6,660 nucleotides of DNA from Saprospiraceae bacterium. GTDB taxonomy: Bacteria > Bacteroidota > Bacteroidia > Chitinophagales > Saprospiraceae. Position numbers and translations under genes: made by a program. The stretch spans positions 1 to 6,660 of the forward strand of contig SLDF01000302.1 of assembly GCA_007125435.1 (NCBI GenBank), written 5' to 3'. The notes beneath the pieces are model-generated. The model was not told the origin of the DNA, made no database searches, and saw only the letters and a list, made by a program, of their open reading frames with translations. Shown piece by piece: positions 1 through 6,137 of this stretch. How positions within the stretch are numbered: position 1 is the stretch's first letter; the number at the start of each line of letters is the position of its first letter.

Positions 1-10
1 GTGCGTAGCA

Positions 11-37
11 ATCAGATTGACTAAACGTCAATCTGAT
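11..37. repeat. Perfect 11-bp inverted repeat (strong hairpin)
   Basis: ATCAGATTGAC at 11-21 is the exact reverse complement of GTCAATCTGAT at 27-37, with a five-base spacer (TAAAC). It would make a strong stem-loop on either strand. No T-run follows on either side, so it is not a standard intrinsic terminator. It is the first of a chain of hairpins that fills 1-231. It could be a palindromic operator or one arm of a structured RNA read on the minus strand; the sequence alone does not decide. Confidence 0.75.
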
Positions 38-43
38 AATGAG

Positions 44-134
44 GGAACTGAGCCGCCCCTGGCTCAGCTTCTTCAAGTCTTGATCAAAATCGCTATCCTA
101 AATAAAGGAACTGAGCCGCCCTCGGCTCAGCATC
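44..134. repeat. Two direct copies of a GGAACTGAGCCG hairpin unit
   Basis: Two units about 30 bp long and 63 bp apart (44-72 and 107-134) share GGAACTGAGCCGCCC, then GGCTCAGC and TCT. Each is a hairpin. In the first, CTGAGCC at 48-54 pairs with GGCTCAG at 61-67. In the second, CTGAGCCG at 111-118 pairs perfectly with CGGCTCAG at 123-130 around a CCCT loop. On the minus strand the second hairpin is followed by a T-rich TTCCTTTATTT, so it might act as a weak terminator there. Between the units (73-106) nothing else stands out. Confidence 0.7.
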
Positions 135-200
135 TACTAAAATGAAATTAGTAAACTGAATTAAGTTTATTCTTGTTGGCTTTCAGCAAAACTAAAGCCA
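135..200. repeat. Chain of three short hairpins
   Basis: Three consecutive perfect inverted repeats: TACTAA (135-140) with TTAGTA (148-153), TAAACT (152-157) with AGTTTA (164-169), and TGGCTTT (177-183) with AAAGCCA (194-200). Individually these are short and could be chance in AT-rich DNA. Back to back, and adjoining the repeat copy at 195-278, they look like part of one structured stretch. No reading frame here resembles a known protein. Confidence 0.45.
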
Positions 201-278
201 CAGAGCAGCTAGTGACTGCCCATGAGACAGCCAGGAATACAAGCGGATAGCCCGGCCCGGAGGGACACGCCCAAACCA
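195..278 (-). repeat. Left copy of an inverted intergenic repeat (structured-RNA-like)
   Basis: The reverse complement of 195-278 matches 5924-6007 at 77 of 84 positions without gaps. Read on the minus strand it begins with GGGCGTGTCCCT near 271, continues with CCGGGCTATCCGCTTG, and contains two hairpins: TGGCTG with CAGTCA (between 233 and 213) and AGCTG with TGGCT (between 210 and 196). The head starts about 95 bp upstream of the transporter start codon and reads away from it. The similarity to the right copy ends near 195. The right copy then runs to a tail box, whereas this one continues into the hairpin chain of 1-194. Open frames across it are judged non-coding. Confidence 0.8.
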
Positions 279-365
279 ACCTGATCAATAACGAATTATC
301 AGAAATGGAAAAATATGCCTGCCAATTTTCAACTAGAATGATATCTTTACCGAAATCAACTACGT

Positions 366-1700
366 ATGTCGTCAACTTCTAAAGTGATTTATTGGTCCAT
401 TGTCGTGTCATTGGGTGGATTTTTATTTGGTTTTGATACGGCTGTGATATCAGGTGCAGAGCAGAGAATTCAGCAAGTATGGGGCCTTAGTGATGTCCTC
501 ATAGGTCAGATAGTGGCCGTGGGACTCTATGGTACTGTAGTTGGCGCTCTCGGGGCGGGAAAGATAGCCGATATCCTGGGACGGAAAAAGCTGTTGATTT
601 GGATTGCGTTTTTATATCTGGTATCAGCGGTGGGTTCGGCAATGGCACCGGAAGTAGTCAGTTTGATGATCTTTAGATTTGTGGGTGGATTGGGTGTAGG
701 TGCTTCTTCGGTCGTAGCGCCGATGTACATCAGTGAAATTTCACCTGCATTGCTTAGAGGGAGACTGACCGCATTGTTCCAGTTTAACCTTGTCGTGGGT
801 ATTTTAGCAGCATATTTTTCTAATTACTGGATAGGGGATATGGGCGAACAGACATGGCGTATCATGCTGGGCGTGGAGGTTTTACCTGCCGTTTTGTTTT
901 CGACATTAATTTTTACTGTTCCCAGGAGTCCTCGGTGGCTCATCACAAAGGCCGGTAAGGATGACGAAGCACTGCAGGTCTTAAAAAGGATAGACCCCGC
1001 TCAGGCAGAGGCGACATTCGAAGCGATCAAGTCAAGTGATACCATCAAAGAAGCGGTAGGGTTGAAGGTTTTTTTCTCCGGTGCTTATAGGTGGCCGCTT
1101 ATTCTGGCTTTTTTGATAGCATTCTTCAATCAGGTATCTGGTATCAATGCTGTGATTTATTACTCACCGCGGATATTTAAGCTGGCGGGTATGGCAGATT
1201 CCTCATCTATGTTGTCATCAGTAGGTATAGGTGTCATCAACTTGGTGTTCACGATTGTCGGCATGATGCTGATCGATAGGCTGGGGCGTCGTTTTTTGAT
1301 GTATGTAGGCTCTGTAGGCTATATTGTGTCTTTATCGATTGTATCGTATGCCTTTTTCTACGAGGCATTCGATGGATATATGGTGCCGATATGGCTGTTT
1401 GTATTCATTGCTTCGCATGCTGTAGGTCAAGGCGCTGTGATCTGGGTATTCATCTCAGAAGTATTTCCTAATGAAGTTCGAGGACTTGGACAATCATGGG
1501 GTTGTGGTACGCACTGGGTATTGGCAGCGGTGATAGCAGCGACTTTTCCTATGCTTTCTTCATGGCTGGGTGGAGGATTGGTGTTCTTGGTTTTCGCTAT
1601 GATGATGGTGTTGCAATTGCTGTTTGTATGGAAGTGGATGCCGGAAACTAAAGGGAAGAGTCTGGAGGAGATAGAACAAATCATGCTACAAAAAGCCTAG
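366..1700 (+). CDS. Sugar-porter family MFS transporter (proton-sugar symporter-like)
   Basis: Integral inner-membrane transporter of the major facilitator superfamily, sugar porter branch (XylE/GLUT-like), 444 residues, a normal family length, with about 12 hydrophobic segments. Signature motifs are in order: GFDTAVISG in TM1 (22-30, with Asp24 where XylE has its TM1 Asp), GKIADILGRKK (65-75), PMYISEISPALLRG (119-132), PRSPRWL (186-192), NQVSGIN followed by YYSP (255-268), IDRLGRR (303-309), SEVFPNEVRG (364-373) and PETKG (426-430). The family usually has PESPRWL and QQ.SGIN; here Arg187 replaces the Glu and Asn255 replaces the first Gln, so the substrate cannot be read from XylE. The ATG is chosen because TM1 begins at once; there is no Shine-Dalgarno sequence, as is usual in Bacteroidota. 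The kinase follows after 6 bp, so the sugar is probably a hexose that the kinase phosphorylates. Family certain, substrate inferred. Confidence 0.95.
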   Translation: MSSTSKVIYWSIVVSLGGFLFGFDTAVISGAEQRIQQVWGLSDVLIGQIVAVGLYGTVVGALGAGKIADILGRKKLLIWIAFLYLVSAVGSAMAPEVVSLMIFRFVGGLGVGASSVVAPMYISEISPALLRGRLTALFQFNLVVGILAAYFSNYWIGDMGEQTWRIMLGVEVLPAVLFSTLIFTVPRSPRWLITKAGKDDEALQVLKRIDPAQAEATFEAIKSSDTIKEAVGLKVFFSGAYRWPLILAFLIAFFNQVSGINAVIYYSPRIFKLAGMADSSSMLSSVGIGVINLVFTIVGMMLIDRLGRRFLMYVGSVGYIVSLSIVSYAFFYEAFDGYMVPIWLFVFIASHAVGQGAVIWVFISEVFPNEVRGLGQSWGCGTHWVLAAVIAATFPMLSSWLGGGLVFLVFAMMMVLQLLFVWKWMPETKGKSLEEIEQIMLQKA

Positions 1701-1706
1701 ACCTCA

Positions 1707-2567
1707 ATGGAAAGTAAAGTAGTCTGCTATGGAGAGGTACTTTGGGATGTATTCCCAGATGGAAAAATGCCGGGTGGAGCGCCGATGAATGTCTGTTATC
1801 ACTTAAACCAATTGGGTATCCGGTCTACATTGGTTTCAAGACTAGGTCGGGATGAAGCTGGCAAACAGTTATTAGACTTTTTGTCAAAAGTCCAAATACC
1901 GACAGATTATATACAGAGAGATGATGAATGGCCAACAGGAAAAGTATTGGTTGGCCTGGACAATGAAGGCATTGCTGAATATGAAATTGTCAAGCCATCT
2001 GCATGGGACAATATTCAATATGAAAAACCGACATCTGCATTGCCTGTCCTTGTATATGGCAGTCTGGCATCGCGATCGGAGGTAAGTTTTCAATCGCTTC
2101 TTAAGTATGCGGCTATGAGTAGTCTCAATATCTTGGATATCAATCTCAGGTTTCCTCATGTCAATTGGACGACTTTGGGCCAATTACTGCATATGGCTCA
2201 TTGTCTCAAAATAAATGAAGAGGAAATGGATTACCTGGCTAAGAAGATTGATTTGGGCGGCAGCCTAAGCGAACAGTTTAATAGACTCGTGGAAAAGTAC
2301 AGTCTCTCAACCATATTGATGACCAGAGGAGCGGACGGTGCCATATGTTGGAGAGATGGTCTAATGGTGGAAGCAAATCCTATTTCTATAGATGTGGTGG
2401 ATACGGTAGGTGCAGGAGATGGTTTTCTGGCGGGGTTTATTGCATCAGACATGGTGGGCAAAAACTTAGAAGCATCTTTGTCACTTGCAACAAAAGTCGG
2501 TGCCTGGGTAGCAGGTTGTCATGGTGCGACCCCTATATACGATGAATTTGCGCCCGGATTATCTTGA
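1707..2567 (+). CDS. PfkB-family carbohydrate kinase, fructokinase-like
   Basis: Cytoplasmic ATP-dependent sugar kinase of the PfkB/ribokinase fold, 286 residues (members are usually about 290-320). The N-terminal sheet begins VVCYGEVLWDVFPDG (5-19), and the substrate-binding GGAPMNV motif follows at 23-29, a pattern seen in fructokinases. ILDINLR (142-148) corresponds to the conserved D.NLR strand, TRG at 206-208 lies before the ATP site, and DTVGAGDGF (232-240) is the C-terminal PfkB signature with Asp238 as the expected catalytic base and an anion hole at Gly235-Gly237. The start is 6 bp after the transporter stop codon, so the two are almost certainly co-transcribed and probably translationally coupled. 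Together they would import a sugar and trap it as a phosphate. Fructose is the best guess; another ketose or hexose is possible. Confidence 0.92.
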   Translation: MESKVVCYGEVLWDVFPDGKMPGGAPMNVCYHLNQLGIRSTLVSRLGRDEAGKQLLDFLSKVQIPTDYIQRDDEWPTGKVLVGLDNEGIAEYEIVKPSAWDNIQYEKPTSALPVLVYGSLASRSEVSFQSLLKYAAMSSLNILDINLRFPHVNWTTLGQLLHMAHCLKINEEEMDYLAKKIDLGGSLSEQFNRLVEKYSLSTILMTRGADGAICWRDGLMVEANPISIDVVDTVGAGDGFLAGFIASDMVGKNLEASLSLATKVGAWVAGCHGATPIYDEFAPGLS

Positions 2568-2716
2568 TTAAAAGGGTAAAGCAACAAAAAGATAAAATTA
2601 GATATTACATTTGTATCAGACAGGCATGGCCTTTACCTTTATGGTGAATTCTACTAAAATTAAGATAATGCCTGTTTGTCACTTCGGCTAATAATAACAT
2701 ATATAAATCACATATA
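2568..2716 (+). promoter_or_regulatory. Leader region of the cytochrome gene with -7 box and inverted repeat
   Basis: This gap separates the sugar genes from the cytochrome. TACATTTG at 2606-2613 fits the Bacteroidota -7 consensus TAnnTTTG exactly, but no TTTG-type -33 box lies 19-21 bp upstream, so promoter support is partial. Downstream, ACAGGCAT (2620-2627) is the reverse complement of ATGCCTGT (2668-2675), leaving a 40-base loop. If transcription starts near 2619, the repeat would form a stem at the start of a leader of nearly 100 bases. It could instead be an operator. No terminator with a T-run is seen after the kinase gene. Confidence 0.35.
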
Positions 2717-3064
2717 ATGAATATATTGAGTACAAAAAACGTCATAATTGTTTTGCTTTTGTCCCTCTTTTGGATCTTAGCTTGTGGAAGTAGTGGTGAC
2801 GAAGATAAATCATCATCTGCTGAAGTCGCAGAAGAACGTCATCCTGGACAAAAGGTGTATAACAACTACTGTATAACCTGTCATGGATACAACGGCACCA
2901 TGGGGGCCAATGGCGCACACAATCTCAAAGAATCAACATTGAGCCTCGACGAGCGCATCGAAGTGATCACAAATGGAAGAAATACCATGACTGCTTTTGG
3001 CAAGGTCATATCAGAAGACCAAATCGCAGATGTCGCTCAATATATAGAGTCACTTAGAGGGTGA
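2717..3064 (+). CDS. Small lipoprotein c-type cytochrome (class I, mono-haem)
   Basis: 115-residue exported electron carrier. The first 22 residues are a signal peptide (Lys7, then a hydrophobic stretch) ending in a lipobox ILAC, with Cys23 as the lipidated residue; an acidic, Ser-rich linker (24-40) follows. The mature domain has one haem-attachment motif CITCH (52-56) with His56 as the proximal axial ligand, a GANGAHNL segment (63-70) typical of small class I cytochromes, and Met91 in NTMTAF as the likely distal ligand. It ends with the usual helix (ISEDQIADVAQYIESLRG, 98-115). It should be anchored in a membrane facing the periplasm and pass single electrons to an oxidase or another cytochrome. 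The partner cannot be read from this window. The gene stops 17 bp before the preferred anmK start, suggesting co-transcription without a shared function. Confidence 0.93.
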   Translation: MNILSTKNVIIVLLLSLFWILACGSSGDEDKSSSAEVAEERHPGQKVYNNYCITCHGYNGTMGANGAHNLKESTLSLDERIEVITNGRNTMTAFGKVISEDQIADVAQYIESLRG

Positions 3065-3081
3065 CCTGACCATTGTTTTAT

Positions 3082-4173
3082 ATGGGAAAGCGTGAGATGA
3101 CTGTGTTGGGCATAATGGCCGGAAGTTCAATGGATGGCTTGGACTTAGCAAAAGTGAAGTTTTTGCTAAATGAAGAGGGAGATGCACTTGCAGATTGGTC
3201 ATTGGAACAAACTCAAATCATTGACTACGATGAACATGTCAGAAATGCCATTAGCAGAAGTCAGGTTAGTGAAGCTCAGGATTTACTGACCCTAAATGTA
3301 GACTTTGCCAGATGGAGTGCTGAGAAGCTCCGACCGTTTACAGATGGGGTAGATTTGGTGGGCTTTCATGGCCATACTGTTTATCATTATCCCAAGCGTG
3401 GTTTTAGTTTTCAGCTCGGTCATGGTGCAGTGCTTGCAGAGAGTCTTCAACGTTCCGTTGTTGTTGATTTTAGGGTCAATGATATAGCAGTCGGTAGAGC
3501 TGGAGCACCTATGGTTTCAATATCAGAGAAGTATTTGTGGCCCGGATACGATGCTTACTTAAACCTTGGTGGCATTTGCAATATATCCTACTTTGATCAA
3601 GGTGCATTATTGGGAAGCTACGATATAGGCCCATGTAACCAACTCTTGAACCATATCGCCGGACTGGAGTCTAAGCCATATGATGACGGCGGACAGATGG
3701 GTGCAGAAGGCATCATCCGCTCAGATTTGTTGAAAGCGTGGTATAGTAATAGGTATTTTGAAAGGGGAGAGGCAGAAAAGTCTCTAGACAACAGCTGGAT
3801 ACGAGATCAAATAATACCTGTCTTGAACGATTTCAATGCATACGATACAGCGGATAAGATGCGAACAGCTCAGCAATTCGTCACTGATATTATTCATCAG
3901 TCTTGCGCTGATATTAAAGGTAAGCTCAAAAAGGATAACCTGAGGCTTTTGATTTCTGGTGGTGGGGTTCACAATTCATTCCTATTGTCCCTGATCCGAT
4001 CATCACTATTCCTAGAAGTACATACACCTTCAGACCAGATCATTGATTTCAAAGAAGCCGTCATGATAGCGCATGCTGCTTGTCTTAGGTATTGGGAGTT
4101 GCCGAACTTTCTGCCTAGAGACGCAAAACCTCCGGTTAGCGGTGGCGCCATCTACCTAAGCAAGTTTTGGTAG
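3082..4173 (+). CDS. anmK: Anhydro-N-acetylmuramic acid kinase
   Basis: Cytoplasmic enzyme of peptidoglycan recycling: it hydrolyses and phosphorylates 1,6-anhydro-MurNAc with ATP to give MurNAc-6-phosphate. Family motifs are present (363-residue numbering): GIMAGSSMDGLD (10-21, family G.MSGTS.DG.D), HGHT (96-99), DFR (129-131), NLGGICNIS (161-169), DIGPCN (181-186, with Asp181 at the usual catalytic-base position) and SGGGVHN (292-298). Length is normal. Several positions drift from the enterobacterial form: HGHT for HGQT, LGHG (112-115) for .GDG, GRAGAP (138-143) for GGQGAP, and KSLDNSW (233-239) for the KSTGRE segment. Some of this is probably normal for the phylum. The reading frame also opens with TTG at 3073, but ATG 3082 (or ATG 3097, just before the first strand) is a better start. 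No murQ or other recycling gene is nearby. It converges on glyS with a 35-bp spacer. Confidence 0.93.
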   Translation: MGKREMTVLGIMAGSSMDGLDLAKVKFLLNEEGDALADWSLEQTQIIDYDEHVRNAISRSQVSEAQDLLTLNVDFARWSAEKLRPFTDGVDLVGFHGHTVYHYPKRGFSFQLGHGAVLAESLQRSVVVDFRVNDIAVGRAGAPMVSISEKYLWPGYDAYLNLGGICNISYFDQGALLGSYDIGPCNQLLNHIAGLESKPYDDGGQMGAEGIIRSDLLKAWYSNRYFERGEAEKSLDNSWIRDQIIPVLNDFNAYDTADKMRTAQQFVTDIIHQSCADIKGKLKKDNLRLLISGGGVHNSFLLSLIRSSLFLEVHTPSDQIIDFKEAVMIAHAACLRYWELPNFLPRDAKPPVSGGAIYLSKFW

Positions 4174-4208
4174 CCACGTAAGCAAGCATCTCGCTAGTGG
4201 TCCTTGCA

Positions 4209-5762
4209 CTATGAATTTAGCAAAGTCCTCATATCTACTCTCTTTGCAATGATGCCTTCTACTTCTGATATCGGTACTCTTTCCTGTATAAGACTGTCGC
4301 GTTCCCTGATCGTAACACATTGGTCGTCAAGTGACTCAAAATCAACAGTGACACAATAAGGCGTACCGATGGCATCTTGTCGACGATATCTTCTGCCGAT
4401 AGCATCTTTGTCATCATATTGGCAAGCGAAAGCAAACTTGAGGTTGTTAAATATCGTTTTAGCCTTTTCAGTCAACTCTTCCTTGTTCTTGACCAACGGC
4501 AGTATGGCACACTTCACAGGAGCGAGTGGCGCTGGTATCTTCAGCACTGTACGCTCAGAACTACCACCCTTGCCATCGCTCACCGCTTCTTCTGTATAAG
4601 CTTGCGATAGTACAGATAAAAACATGCGATCACAGCCGATGGACGTCTCTACGACGAAAGGAATGTAACTCTCATTGCGCTCAGGGTCAAAGTACATCAG
4701 CTTCTTGCCGGACAATTCCTGATGCTGCCTTAGGTCAAAGTCTGTTCTGGAGTGAATCCCTTCTAGTTCTCTAAAGCCAAACGGAAATTCAAATTCAACA
4801 TCCACAGCAGCGTTAGCATAATGAGCGAGATTATCGTGGTCATGAAACCTCAATTTGTCCTCAGGAGTGCCAAGGGCTTTGTGCCATTTCATGCGCTCCA
4901 CTTTCCAGTAATCATACCATTCCATTTCAGTTCCGGGAGGCACGAAAAACTGCATCTCCATCTGTTCAAATTCGCGCATTCTGAAGATGAATTGCCGCGC
5001 TACGATCTCATTTCTAAAAGCCTTTCCTATCTGGGCAATACCAAAAGGCAGTTTCTGACGAGAAGTCTTTTGGACATTTAGAAAATTTACAAAGATGCCC
5101 TGCGCTGTCTCAGGTCTGAGGTATAGTTTACTCTCTTCACCGCCAATCACACCTAGCTGAGTGCTAAACATGAGGTTGAACTGTCTCACGTCCGTCCAGT
5201 TTCTTGACCCACTAGCCGGACAAGCGATTTCCAGCTCCTCTATTAATGCCTTTAATCCTTCCAGGTCGCCTTCGGTCAATAGAGAAGCTAATCTGCCGGC
5301 AATTTCATTCTTTTGTTCCGTATACCTAACCACTCTAGGGTTCGTCTCTCTGTACATCGCCTCGTCGAAGTCCTCGCCAAAGCGCTTCGCAGCCTTCTTC
5401 ACTTCTTTATTAGCTTTTTCTTCGAGTTTCTCCATGTAGCCTTCCACCAGCTGATCAGCTCTGTATCGGTTTTTGGAGTCTTTATTGTCGATCAAGGGAT
5501 CGTTAAAGGCATCTACGTGCCCCGAAGCTTTCCAGATTTTAGGATGCATAAAAATAGCAGAGTCTATACCGACTATATTTTCATGCATCTGCGTCATGGC
5601 TTTCCACCAGTATTGTTTGATGTTGTTTTTCAGTTCCACACCATACACACCATAGTCGTACACCGCGCTGAGACCATCATATATCTCACTCGATGGGTAG
5701 ATGAATCCATATTCTTTAGAATGCGAAATGATTTTTTTAAACAAATCTTCCTGGCCTGCCAT
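4209..5762 (-). CDS. glyS: Glycine--tRNA ligase, dimeric (eukaryote/archaea-like) class II type
   Basis: Charges tRNA-Gly with glycine in the cytoplasm; an essential single-chain enzyme of 517 residues, the normal size for the alpha2 type found in Bacteroidota. Visible parts: N-terminal catalytic start with FIYPSSEIYDG (20-30); an inserted charged helical region (about 100-180, KLEEKANKEVKKAAKRF); YLRPETAQGIF (214-224); motif 2 around GKAFRNEI (246-253) and RMREFEQMEMQFF (261-273); SRTDFDL (338-344) in the glycine pocket; motif 3 in ETSIGCDR (372-379, with Arg379 as the class II arginine); and the anticodon-binding domain from about 408 (APLAPVKCAILPLV, then IGRRYRRQDAIGTPY, 455-469). The start ATG gives the expected MAGQEDLFKKII opening. 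It is divergent from the right-hand repeat, whose head begins about 165 bp upstream. No T-box or other leader motif was recognised in 5763-5923. Confidence 0.97.
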   Translation of the reverse strand: MAGQEDLFKKIISHSKEYGFIYPSSEIYDGLSAVYDYGVYGVELKNNIKQYWWKAMTQMHENIVGIDSAIFMHPKIWKASGHVDAFNDPLIDNKDSKNRYRADQLVEGYMEKLEEKANKEVKKAAKRFGEDFDEAMYRETNPRVVRYTEQKNEIAGRLASLLTEGDLEGLKALIEELEIACPASGSRNWTDVRQFNLMFSTQLGVIGGEESKLYLRPETAQGIFVNFLNVQKTSRQKLPFGIAQIGKAFRNEIVARQFIFRMREFEQMEMQFFVPPGTEMEWYDYWKVERMKWHKALGTPEDKLRFHDHDNLAHYANAAVDVEFEFPFGFRELEGIHSRTDFDLRQHQELSGKKLMYFDPERNESYIPFVVETSIGCDRMFLSVLSQAYTEEAVSDGKGGSSERTVLKIPAPLAPVKCAILPLVKNKEELTEKAKTIFNNLKFAFACQYDDKDAIGRRYRRQDAIGTPYCVTVDFESLDDQCVTIRERDSLIQERVPISEVEGIIAKRVDMRTLLNS

Positions 5763-5923
5763 AATACTTTCTTTAAAATTTGCCGCAAGGTTACGGAAAT
5801 CTGCTGACTATTAGACACTTGATAAGTTAAATATTTCATCCCCAAAGTACATCAAAGACATCTATAAGAGCACTATTTATTTTACATCAACATCTTTCTT
5901 GATCATGTGTATTTTATTTTGTG

Positions 5924-6080
5924 TGGTGTGGGCGTGTCCCTGCGGGCCGGGCTATACGCTTGTATTCCTGACTGTCTCATGGGCAGTCACTAGCTATTCT
6001 GTAGCTTCCGCTGGTCGCCCCAGTCTAGCTGTTCCTGCTTTCCATTCGTCAGTCCCTCATATCGCTTCTATCCCTCACGC
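5924..6080 (+). repeat. Right copy of the intergenic repeat, apparently complete (structured-RNA-like)
   Basis: The first 84 bases (5924-6007) match the reverse complement of 195-278 at 77 positions. The head is GGGCGTGTCCCT from 5930, then GCGGGCCGGGCTATACGCTTG. Perfect hairpins follow: TGACTG (5969-5974) with CAGTCA (5984-5989), AGCTA (5992-5996) with TAGCT (6002-6006), and CTGG (6011-6014) with CCAG (6020-6023). The end is CTTCTATCCCTCACGC at 6065-6080. GCGTG (5932-5936) is the reverse complement of CACGC (6076-6080), so head and tail can close the whole element into one multi-arm structure of about 149 nt. A T-run (6090-6094) lies just beyond. The head and tail boxes resemble, from memory, an intergenic repeat common in Bacteroidota genomes; no family name is claimed. 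Confidence 0.75.
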
Positions 6081-6100
6081 GGTAGAGAGTTTTTAGCCTC

Positions 6101-6120
6101 AAGCTACAAGCTACAAGCTG
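6101..6120. repeat. Short tandem heptamer array
   Basis: AAGCTAC occurs twice in tandem (6101-6107, 6108-6114), followed by a partial third unit AAGCTG (6115-6120). AAGCTACA can also pair with TGTAGCTT at 6000-6007 inside the right repeat, so it could belong to that structure as an alternative pairing partner. It is too short to say more. Confidence 0.6.
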
Positions 6121-6137
6121 CTAGTCAGATGTATTTT

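Noticed and set aside
342..349. TATCTTTA as a -7 promoter box for the transporter
   Set aside because: It misses the final G of TAnnTTTG, has no -33 partner at the right distance, and would leave only about ten bases of leader.
148..375. Minus-strand open frame of 75 codons whose peptide resembles one at 5899-6096
   Set aside because: The similarity follows from the shared 84-bp repeat. Codons differ mostly non-synonymously between copies, the two frames end in unrelated sequence, and the frame overlaps the transporter start.
3073..3081. TTG start codon for anmK at 3073
   Set aside because: ATG at 3082 is in frame nine bases later and nothing favours the TTG; the extra three residues add no family motif.
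4174..4208. Possible bidirectional terminator between anmK and glyS
   Set aside because: CCAC (4174-4177) and GTGG (4197-4200) can pair, but the inner stem is broken and there is no T-run in either direction, so it is too weak to annotate.
5313..5807. 164-codon plus-strand open frame antisense to glyS
   Set aside because: It lies fully opposite a certain glyS coding region, extends slightly past its start, and has no recognisable domain; it is an antisense shadow.
195..6080. Composite transposon bounded by the inverted repeats
   Set aside because: There is no transposase, the cargo is ordinary chromosomal genes including essential glyS, and no target duplication is seen.
5899..6096. Plus-strand open frame of 65 codons across the right repeat
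   Set aside because: Same reason: a frame that happens to be open through a structured repeat, with no known domain and no plausible protein composition downstream of the repeat.
6101..6120. CRISPR-like or variable-number repeat at the AAGCTAC array
   Set aside because: The units are seven bases, adjacent without spacers, and fewer than three full copies.
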